A stretch of 6,127 nt of DNA from Patescibacteria group bacterium (GTDB lineage Bacteria; Patescibacteriota; Minisyncoccia; Phycocordibacterales; GWA1-40-21). The position numbers and the translations under genes are program-made. The stretch covers positions 1 to 6,127 of the forward strand of contig JAGXAA010000055.1 of assembly GCA_018971765.1 (NCBI GenBank), in the 5' to 3' direction. Below, one piece after another: positions 1 to 4,189 of the stretch. Each line of letters opens with the position of its first letter. The first letter of the stretch is position 1. The notes under the pieces were generated by a model. It did not search any database. It saw only the letters and a program-made list of their open reading frames with translations, and was not told where the DNA came from.

Positions 1-103
1 AGGCTTTTTCAAAGGATGGAATCAAATTAGCGAATTCCTGATAGCTTAACCCCGTCAAGGCTTTCATCGCTCTGGGGTCGCGAGAGAGTTTTTGGATGTT
101 CAT
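1..103 (-). CDS. IS5-like transposase, N-terminal fragment (runs off left edge)
   Basis: The minus strand is open from an ATG at 103-101 to the window edge, giving 34 residues that start MNIQKLSRDPRAMKALTG. The following stretch, LTGLSYQEFANLIPSFEK, resembles the short N-terminal helix-turn-helix region that precedes the DDE domain in IS5-type transposases ('LTGLS..eF..L...F'). This is family recognition from a short N-terminus; no catalytic residue is visible. There is no Shine-Dalgarno sequence. A -10-like TACAAT ends only 6 nt before the ATG, so the message would be leaderless. A possible element end lies at about 132-143. The gene could be intact or truncated beyond the window. Confidence 0.55.
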   Translation of the reverse strand, partial: MNIQKLSRDPRAMKALTGLSYQEFANLIPSFEKA

Positions 104-109
104 GCCGAT

Positions 110-136
110 ATTGTATCAAAAAAGTCTATATGGCAA
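110..136 (-). promoter_or_regulatory. Candidate promoter of the left transposase
   Basis: Read on the minus strand, TTGCCA (136-131) is followed after 15 nt by TACAAT (115-110), six bases before the start codon. The spacer is shorter than the usual 16-18 nt, so the -35 assignment is weak. The -10 is the better part. Transcription would begin at about the ATG. Confidence 0.3.
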
Positions 137-143
137 CAGGTCT
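132..143 (-). repeat. Possible terminal inverted repeat of the left IS element
   Basis: Read outside-in on the minus strand the sequence is AGACCTGTTGCC, lying about 30 nt upstream of the transposase start. That is where an IS terminus is expected, and AGACCT-type ends occur in IS5 relatives. The partner end is outside the window, so it cannot be confirmed. Confidence 0.25.
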
Positions 144-173
144 ATTGAAGTGCATAATTACCGTGTTATTTCT

Positions 174-202
174 TTGACTTCGAACATAAGAGACTGTAAT
201 CT
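174..202 (+). promoter_or_regulatory. Sigma70-type promoter of the secreted-protein gene
   Basis: TTGACT (174-179), a 17-nt spacer, then TAATCT (197-202). The predicted transcription start is about 209, giving a leader of roughly 20 nt before the ATG at 231. Both hexamers are close to consensus and the spacing is optimal. It supports choosing 231 rather than an upstream ATG as the start of the following gene. Confidence 0.6.
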
Positions 203-230
203 TTCAGTTATTAATATTAATAAACATTGT

Positions 231-812
231 ATGAAATATATAACCGTCGCCTGCTTGATAGTCTTTTATTTTTTGTCGCTTATTAATATAGCTTCAGCTG
301 AAACCGGATCAGATATGGCGGTTTTGCCTGCTCCGATAACCTGCTATGGCTAAGTTACTACTCAAGGATATATTAAATGTCGGTGGTTTAGGGGAATAAT
401 AAATAATGGTCCTGGTAATCCAAAAAAATGGGGCGATGAGGATTCATTTTATGCATCCTCCCCAAATACTTTTGGTCCCGGCAGTTTTCAATGATCAACT
501 TCCGGCGGGTGTACTCCTGGAAGTTGCTATCCAGGCCATTCTTTTTCAATGCTTATTGAAAAATTTTTAAAAGTCGGAGTGGAAATAGACCATGTAATAA
601 GAGTTAATTATGAAAATGATTTAGATTATTCTAACGATTGGTATGTTCAATCTTTTATGGTTTTAGATTCAGGGGAAGTGATTCCGGCAGTTCAGAAAAA
701 TAATTATTTTAACAATCACTATAATAACGGTTATAACAACGGATTCAATAATGGGTACAATAACAATTATAATAATGGATATAATAACGGTTATATAAAA
801 CCTGTTGGATAA
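231..812 (+). pseudogene. Secreted Asn/Gly/Tyr-repeat protein gene with two in-frame stops
   Basis: One reading frame runs from the ATG at 231 to the TAA at 810-812, interrupted only by TAA (351-353) and TGA (492-494). Read through, it encodes about 193 residues. The N-terminus is a clear signal peptide: MKYIT, a hydrophobic core ACLIVFYFLSLI, then IASAET with a likely cut after ASA. A middle region carries GGCTPGSC with Cys, Gly and Pro, and one further block (LIEKFLKVGVEIDHVIRV) looks folded. The tail has eight NNxY/F tetrapeptides. An open frame on both sides of each stop indicates one former gene with nonsense changes rather than separate genes. No Shine-Dalgarno is seen. I do not recognise the family; a cell-surface or exported role is inferred from the signal peptide and the repeat tail. 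Sequencing error or readthrough cannot be excluded. If the code is standard, the products are a 40-residue secreted peptide and perhaps a start at 549. Confidence 0.6.
699..794 (+). repeat. Eight 12-bp coding repeats (NNxY/F)
   Basis: The frame encodes eight consecutive tetrapeptides: NNYF, NNHY, NNGY, NNGF, NNGY, NNNY, NNGY, NNGY. The codons vary between units (AAT/AAC, GGT/GGA/GGG, TAT/TAC), so the units are not fresh slippage copies. Similar low-complexity Asn/Gly/Tyr tails are typical of exported or surface proteins; their function here is unknown. Confidence 0.8.
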
Positions 813-866
813 AAGTCTTGCTCTAGAAAGTAATTTTAAGTGAAGTTCCAGGCTTAGTTAAGATAT

Positions 867-1157
867 TTATTTTTTAAGAGCTTTTATAAGTTCGTCTTCC
901 TTGATCCCGTATTCCAATAGGCACTTAATTACATCACCATTTGCTTGTTTACTCATACCCTCGTAAATATTAATAATAAAACTTTCAAGACCATTAGTTA
1001 AAATGTTCGGTTTTCTTATCGCATAGTGTGAACTGCCACTATTAGGTTGAGTAGTCCTTAAACCTAATTTCTCAATCGCTTTATAGAATTGACTAAAACG
1101 AATATTTCCTCTAGATTTCCAAAATTGCTTGTTTTTAGGTAAAAATTCGTCCGCCAT
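867..1157 (-). CDS. hicA: HicA-like toxin (mRNA interferase)
   Basis: 96 residues. HicA toxins are small double-stranded-RNA-binding-fold ribonucleases that cleave mRNA and are neutralised by HicB. The HicA-like part starts near residue 20: FSQFYKAIEKLGL is the first helix, SGSSHYAIRKP (residues 40-50) matches the 'GSHh.fr' strand with candidate catalytic His44, and the tail ANGDVIKCLLEYGIKEDEL matches the final helix ('gtl..Il.q.gi..eef'). About 19 extra N-terminal residues make it longer than the usual 60-80 residues. It lies 6 nt downstream of the hicB-like gene, has no Shine-Dalgarno, and is probably translated by coupling. Family identity rests on pattern only; catalytic activity is inferred. 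Confidence 0.65.
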   Translation of the reverse strand: MADEFLPKNKQFWKSRGNIRFSQFYKAIEKLGLRTTQPNSGSSHYAIRKPNILTNGLESFIINIYEGMSKQANGDVIKCLLEYGIKEDELIKALKK

Positions 1158-1163
1158 TTTAGT

Positions 1164-1481
1164 TTAAGAGAAGGCTAATTTTAATTCAGATATAGAACTT
1201 TTTATTCGTTCCGGAGATAACTTTGTTTTTATGTCAAATGCAGTATAAATCGCTTCTCTGATTTGAGATTGAATTTCGTAATCTTCAGGGCAAGGGTTCA
1301 CACCTCCAGTAATAATACCTTCTACTTCATTGCACTTTGCCATCCAGCCATCATCAGATGTATGAATTGTAAAATGAAGCTCACCTCCTAATTCTCCTAT
1401 TTGTTTACGCATCCTCTCTAGCGCTTTGAAGTCTTCTGCCTCATTACCTTTAAAAAACATAGCTTTTTTTTCATTTTTCAT
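1164..1481 (-). CDS. hicB: HicB-like antitoxin
   Basis: 105 residues from the ATG at 1481. An upstream in-frame ATG at 1523 would add 14 residues that overlap the promoter, so I chose the inner start. Residues 36-85 fit the HicB core: HFTIHTSDDGWMAKCNEVEGI is the strand pair 'f.v....dg.w.a.c.e..g', then ITGG, then a helix IQSQIREAIYTAF. A charged helical N-terminus (residues 1-35) precedes it. No clear ribbon-helix-helix or helix-turn-helix DNA-binding domain is visible. It is the first gene of a two-gene operon with the toxin behind it, the reverse of the E. coli hicA-hicB order. The likely role is binding and blocking the adjacent HicA-like protein, inferred from family and pairing. Confidence 0.6.
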   Translation of the reverse strand: MKNEKKAMFFKGNEAEDFKALERMRKQIGELGGELHFTIHTSDDGWMAKCNEVEGIITGGVNPCPEDYEIQSQIREAIYTAFDIKTKLSPERIKSSISELKLAFS

Positions 1482-1490
1482 GTTGCTTAC

Positions 1491-1550
1491 ATTATATATA
1501 CATTCTCTCAAATAAGCTAGCAATAGTATATAAATATTCTAAAAAGTCAA
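1491..1550 (-). promoter_or_regulatory. Promoter region of the first hicB-hicA operon
   Basis: On the minus strand, TTGACT (1550-1545), a 16-nt spacer and TACTAT (1528-1523) form a plausible promoter with a leader of about 35 nt. A second -10-like TATAAT (1496-1491) lies 9 nt before the ATG at 1481 and would give a nearly leaderless transcript. The region lies back to back with the hsdR promoter. Confidence 0.5.
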
Positions 1551-1557
1551 GAGCGCA

Positions 1558-1586
1558 TTGTTTTTTGGCTGAAAAAACGCTATTAT
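1558..1586 (+). promoter_or_regulatory. Promoter of the hsdR remnant
   Basis: TTGTTT (1558-1563), 17-nt spacer, TATTAT (1581-1586). Transcription would start near 1593, just before the ATG at 1600. It overlaps the upstream ATG at 1585, which argues for 1600 as the true start and for a leaderless or very short leader. Confidence 0.45.
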
Positions 1587-1599
1587 GCGAGCATTAAAT

Positions 1600-1839
1600 A
1601 TGACAAATCCCAAAGAGGCCTCAGCTCGAATCAAAATAAACAAGCTCCTTGAAGAATCAGGGTGGCGCTTTGATGATACGGAAAAAGGGAAAACTAATAT
1701 CCAACTTGAGCCGGGCGTTAAATATTCTGAACTTGGCGACGACTTTGAACACAATATCCATGGTTTTATAGATTTTCTTTTGCTTGATAAGGATGGTCGG
1801 GCGCTTGTTGTGGTAGAAGCTAAAAAAGAATGGCTCTAG
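1600..1839 (+). pseudogene. hsdR: Type I restriction HsdR N-terminal fragment, truncated by IS
   Basis: 79 codons from ATG 1600, preferred over ATG 1585 because the latter lies inside the promoter. The protein matches the start of the HsdR N-terminal nuclease domain: ARIKINKLLEESGW, then GFIDFLLLDKDGRALVVVEAKKE. This contains the PD-(D/E)xK core, Asp58 in GFID and Glu73-Ala-Lys75 (ExK). Full HsdR subunits are roughly 1000 residues with a helicase motor that translocates DNA and cuts it at a distance. Here the frame ends 79 codons in. The last two codons (TGG CTC) and the TAG stop lie mostly in the inverted repeat of the IS1595-type element. No hsdM or hsdS and no continuation of hsdR is seen on the other side of the IS. 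A remnant is by far the likeliest reading; a stand-alone small nuclease-fold protein is possible but less so. Confidence 0.75.
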
Positions 1840-1846
1840 ACCATCA
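1832..1846 (+). repeat. Left terminal inverted repeat of the IS
   Basis: GGCTCTAGACCATCA. It matches the reverse complement of the right end at 14 of 15 positions. It contains the TAG (1837-1839) that terminates the hsdR remnant. Confidence 0.8.
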
Positions 1847-1856
1847 CTTTTAATAA

Positions 1857-2546
1857 TCAAAGTCTAGCATACTGTTTTAATACCCGCGACAATTCTTCTC
1901 TCAATTCTTTCTCGTCTTTCTTCCATCTCCACTCGCATTCTTTCAAATGAAGATCAAAAGTGTGGACAGGAAGACCGTTAAACTTTCTCAATCTTCTCTC
2001 GGTGAACGACCAGAACGATTCAATGCCATTGATATGCGCGCCTTTTCCTTTCGAAAACTCATTCTTGCCGTGATTGACTCTGAAATGCTTGTCGTAACCA
2101 ACGTCAACCAATCCGTCGTATCCTCTCCATCCATCGGAATATATCGCTGTTTCTCTTGAAATACGACCTAAAATCAAGGATTGCGGGGTTTTCTTCTTGC
2201 AATCCGGGACTATCTCGGTAAAGACTTCTCCTTCTCTCTCAAATATTCCAAAGACGGGTTGTTTTTTGGTTCCTCTTCCTCTTTTTAATTTTCCATGAAA
2301 ACCTCTTTTCCTTTTCGCTCCATGGTATGAGTCGTCGACTTCCACTTCGCCGTCGACCGTTTCCATGCGTCTCTTTGTTCTGCGCCAGAAGATTGCGAGA
2401 CGGCAATGCATGAAAATATGATTCGCTGTTTTGCGATTTACGTCTGCCTGTTTTGCCGTTCTGGCGGCGTCAATGTCAAGACAAAAGTTGTCCAGTATCT
2501 TGTTGATGACTCTCCAGTTGATTTTAGCTTGCGAATAAAGGCTCAT
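1857..2546 (-). CDS. IS1595-family (ISXO2-like) transposase
   Basis: 229 residues, full length for the short IS1016-type enzymes. An N-terminal helix-turn-helix-like region (about 26-45, DAARTAKQADVNRKTANHIF) replaces the zinc ribbon of longer relatives. The DDE catalytic domain follows: VEVDDSYHGAK with Asp71, YSDGWRGY with Asp138, and HINGIESFW with Glu176. The downstream RRLRKFNGLP and LKECEWRWK blocks are family signatures. It cuts and joins the element ends, acting on DNA. The residue after the first catalytic Asp is Asp where Glu is common. The start is the ATG 21 nt inside the right inverted repeat, with no Shine-Dalgarno. All catalytic motifs are intact, so the enzyme may still be active. 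The stop is TGA, which supports the standard genetic code. Confidence 0.92.
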   Translation of the reverse strand: MSLYSQAKINWRVINKILDNFCLDIDAARTAKQADVNRKTANHIFMHCRLAIFWRRTKRRMETVDGEVEVDDSYHGAKRKRGFHGKLKRGRGTKKQPVFGIFEREGEVFTEIVPDCKKKTPQSLILGRISRETAIYSDGWRGYDGLVDVGYDKHFRVNHGKNEFSKGKGAHINGIESFWSFTERRLRKFNGLPVHTFDLHLKECEWRWKKDEKELREELSRVLKQYARL

Positions 2547-2558
2547 TTAAGTATTTTA

Positions 2559-2572
2559 CATCACTTCTGATG
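2559..2572. repeat. Small palindrome overlapping the right IS end
   Basis: CATCA-CTTC-TGATG: 5-bp arms with a 4-nt loop between the transposase start and the right inverted repeat, overlapping the repeat by 5 bp. The left end lacks it. It could be a transposase or regulatory binding site, or a hairpin near the start of the transposase message. Confidence 0.4.
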
Positions 2573-2582
2573 GTCTAGATCC
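2568..2582 (-). repeat. Right terminal inverted repeat of the IS
   Basis: On the minus strand GGATCTAGACCATCA, differing from the left end only at position 3. Confidence 0.8.
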
Positions 2583-2583
2583 T

Positions 2584-2596
2584 ATAACATTGTTAT
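2584..2596. promoter_or_regulatory. Palindrome over the second hicB start, candidate operator
   Basis: ATAACA-T-TGTTAT, a perfect 6+1+6 palindrome whose last two bases are the first two of the hicB ATG (2595-2597). TATAAC (2583-2588) could also serve as a -10, which would make transcripts leaderless. Toxin-antitoxin operons are commonly autoregulated at such sites, but this HicB is short and shows no DNA-binding domain. The operator role is an inference. Confidence 0.4.
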
Positions 2597-2813
2597 GAAG
2601 AAACTAAATCTAAAAAATATTTTATGGAAAGAGGGCAAGTATTATGTCGCCCAATGCCTTAATGTTGACGTATCCAGCTTTGGCAAAACAAAAACAGAAG
2701 CCGTGAAGAATTTTAAAGAAGCCCTTGATTTGTATTTTGAAGACGCAAACTTATCCAAAGTAAGAAAAATTAACTGTCCTATTATTGTTGAACAACAACT
2801 GCATTATGCTTAA
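2595..2813 (+). CDS. hicB: HicB-type antitoxin (short form)
   Basis: 72 residues. ILWKEGKYYVAQCLNVDVSSFG gives the two strands of the HicB partial RNase H-like fold, followed by KTKTEAVKNFKEALDLYFED, the typical helix ('G.t.eEA..n..eal'). Such antitoxins bind and mask the HicA toxin. It is a short single-domain form without a visible C-terminal DNA-binding domain. The start lies 12 nt beyond the IS end with no Shine-Dalgarno. The next gene, hicA, starts inside its 3' end with an 8-nt overlap (2806-2813), which implies translational coupling. Its toxin partner is broken. It shares no obvious close similarity with the HicB-like protein at 1164-1481, so the two modules are separate acquisitions. 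Confidence 0.8.
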   Translation: MKKLNLKNILWKEGKYYVAQCLNVDVSSFGKTKTEAVKNFKEALDLYFEDANLSKVRKINCPIIVEQQLHYA

Positions 2814-3020
2814 ACTGCCGTCCTCGAAAATTATCATCAAAGCCCCCTTGAAAGAAATGGTTTTGTTTTCGTATCGCAAAAAGGCAGTCATATTAAATAT
2901 CGAAAACACGAAAGCTTTGTTTTAACGGTGATTGTTCCGGCGAATAAAAGAGATATTCCCTACGGAACTTTTAGATCTGTCCTTAGGCAATCAAAATTAA
3001 ACGAGGAAGATTTTGTCTGA
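2806..3020 (+). pseudogene. hicA: HicA toxin gene with frameshift at a C5 tract
   Basis: The ATG at 2806-2808 overlaps the end of hicB. Frame one begins MLKLPSSKIIIKA, typical of HicA starts, then at CCCCC (2843-2847) the homology moves to the -1 frame: LERNGFVFVSQKGSHIKYRK, continuing to TVIVPANKRDIPYGTFRSVLRQSKLNEEDFV and the TGA at 3018-3020. QKGSH holds the candidate catalytic His. Joined, the protein would be 70-71 residues, normal for HicA. The unshifted frame stops at about residue 40. Removing two C, or adding one base, restores the family alignment. The gene is either inactivated, expressed by -1 slippage on GCC CCC T, or misread in a homopolymer. Its end is 3 nt from the convergent ruvB stop. 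Confidence 0.8.
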
Positions 3021-3023
3021 TTT

Positions 3024-4067
3024 TCACAACAGCCGATCCTGCGGTTTTTTCTTTTTCAGATGGTCGTAGGATTTGCCAGTAGCTATCCGACCGCGGGGGG
3101 TGCGTTCAATGAAGCCGAGTTGAATCAGGTAAGGCTCGTGGACTTCTTCTATAGTAGCTTGTTCCTCGGAAAGGGCGGCGCCTAGGGTGTTCAGTCCGAC
3201 CGGCCCGCCACCGAATTTTTCAATAAGAGTTGAGAGCAGTTTTCTGTCGGAGGAGGAGAGGCCGACCTCGTCTATTCCCAAGAGTTCCAAAGTGTCGGCG
3301 ACCGTTTTTTCAGTGACTTCCCCTTTATTTACTTGGGCGAAATCACGGCATCTTTTCAAGAAGTAATTCGCCGTCCTTGGCGTAAACCGGCTTCTTTTGG
3401 CGATTTCTTTAGAGGCGGGCGCGTCAATGTCAATTCCCAGAATTTTTGCCGATCGCCTGATAATTTCTTCAATCTCTTCTTCCAAATAAAATTCCAGACG
3501 GAATGTTCCGCCGGAAAAGCGGGAGCGAAGCGGGGAAGAGAGCATCGCTATGCGCGTGGTCGCGGCGATGAGGGTGAATGGCGGGAGTTCAAGCTGTAAA
3601 GTTCTCGCTGACGGTCCTTTACCGATGATAATATCAAGCGAACCCGACTCCATAGCGGGATAAAGCACCTCTTCTATTGTTTTATTAAGGCGATGAATCT
3701 CGTCTATGAATAAAATGTCGCCCGGGGAAAGGTTGGTCAGAACGGAAGCAAGATCACCGACCTTTTCTATCGCCGGACCCGAGGTTGCTTTGATCTGTGC
3801 GCTGATTTCCTTAGCAATCAAATGAGCCAGAGTCGTTTTTCCGAGTCCAGGAGGTCCGTAAAAGAGGATATGCTCGGGCGGATGGTTTCTTTGTTTCGCC
3901 GCCATCAGCAGAATTTTAAGATTTTCTTTTATGTTTTTTTGCCCGATGTAGTCGTCCCATCTGGAAGGGCGGAGAGTATTGTCCAAGAATTGAAAGTCAG
4001 ATGATATACGGCTTGTTTCCTCATTATTTTCAAGATTTGAATTCAAATTGTTCATTTTACTTGACAT
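3024..4067 (-). CDS. ruvB: Holliday junction branch migration DNA helicase RuvB
   Basis: 347 residues, the usual RuvB length. RuvB is the hexameric AAA+ motor that, with RuvA, drives branch migration at Holliday junctions in recombinational repair. Visible motifs: LRPSRWDDYIGQ (32-43), Walker A GPPGLGKTT (71-79), Walker B ILFIDEIHRL (118-127), sensor 1 AATTR (168-172), arginine-finger segment SPLRSRF (178-184), and the C-terminal winged helix with GGGPVGLNTLGAALSEE (286-302) and YLIQLGFIERTPRGR (313-327). The Arg-finger loop reads LRSRFSGG where LRDRFG is common, one residue longer. The N-terminus has about 25 poorly conserved residues. A second in-frame ATG at 4055 is a possible start; neither has a Shine-Dalgarno. 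The gene follows pilB on the same strand after a 436-nt gap, so co-transcription is doubtful. Confidence 0.97.
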   Translation of the reverse strand: MSSKMNNLNSNLENNEETSRISSDFQFLDNTLRPSRWDDYIGQKNIKENLKILLMAAKQRNHPPEHILFYGPPGLGKTTLAHLIAKEISAQIKATSGPAIEKVGDLASVLTNLSPGDILFIDEIHRLNKTIEEVLYPAMESGSLDIIIGKGPSARTLQLELPPFTLIAATTRIAMLSSPLRSRFSGGTFRLEFYLEEEIEEIIRRSAKILGIDIDAPASKEIAKRSRFTPRTANYFLKRCRDFAQVNKGEVTEKTVADTLELLGIDEVGLSSSDRKLLSTLIEKFGGGPVGLNTLGAALSEEQATIEEVHEPYLIQLGFIERTPRGRIATGKSYDHLKKKKPQDRLL

Positions 4068-4089
4068 AAAAAGTTTTTCGTGCTAGGCT
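4061..4089 (+). promoter_or_regulatory. Strong plus-strand promoter pointing into the ruvB-pilB gap
   Basis: A perfect TTGACA (4061-4066), a 17-nt spacer, then TAGGCT (4084-4089) preceded by TG at 4081-4082 (extended -10, TGnTAGGCT). The expected start is about 4096. It points away from ruvB, and the -35 overlaps the ruvB start codon. No convincing gene lies downstream on this strand, so it would make a non-coding transcript through the structured element. The -10 matches consensus only at its key positions. Confidence 0.5.
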
Positions 4090-4103
4090 TTATTTGTAAG
4101 CCT
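4085..4103. promoter_or_regulatory. Palindrome across -10 and transcription start, candidate operator
   Basis: AGGCTT (4085-4090), 7-nt centre, AAGCCT (4098-4103), perfect 6-bp arms. It covers the -10 of the plus-strand promoter and its predicted start, the classical place for a repressor site. It also lies 18-36 nt upstream of ruvB and could instead act on that gene. No T-run follows on either strand, so it is not a terminator. Confidence 0.4.
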
Positions 4104-4189
4104 GAAATTGAGGATTTTTGTTTTTAGAAACGGAAAAAGTCAGTTTTTTGAAATTTCAGCATCTTTTTTATTAAATATAGAAAGTTTCC

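Larger units (their letters stand above)
1832..2582. mobile_element. IS1595-family insertion sequence (IS1016-like), 751 bp
   Basis: The element is bounded by 15-bp inverted repeats with one mismatch (1832-1846 and 2568-2582) and contains a single transposase gene on the minus strand filling nearly all of it. The compact size and a transposase without an N-terminal zinc ribbon fit the short IS1016 subgroup. IS1595-family elements normally make 8-bp target duplications, but the flanks here are AAAAGAAT (1824-1831) and TATAACAT (2583-2590), which do not match. The present position therefore probably results from recombination or an adjacent deletion after insertion. The element has removed most of hsdR on its left and abuts the second hicB gene on its right. 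Confidence 0.8.

Noticed and set aside
96..230. Upstream extension of the secreted-protein frame to an ATG at 96
   Set aside because: It would overlap the transposase start and run through the promoter at 174-202. A clean signal peptide begins at 231.
492..494. TGA read as glycine (recoded genetic code as in Gracilibacteria or SR1)
   Set aside because: A TAA also interrupts the same gene. ruvB and the IS1595-type transposase end in TGA, and the 540 visible pilB codons contain none.
699..794. CRISPR-like or tandem DNA repeat array
   Set aside because: The periodicity is 12 bp, in frame, and conserved at protein rather than DNA level, with no spacers.
1539..1860. Two minus-strand open frames opposite the hsdR remnant
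   Set aside because: They are shadows of the HsdR frame, without any family resemblance, and one crosses the IS boundary.
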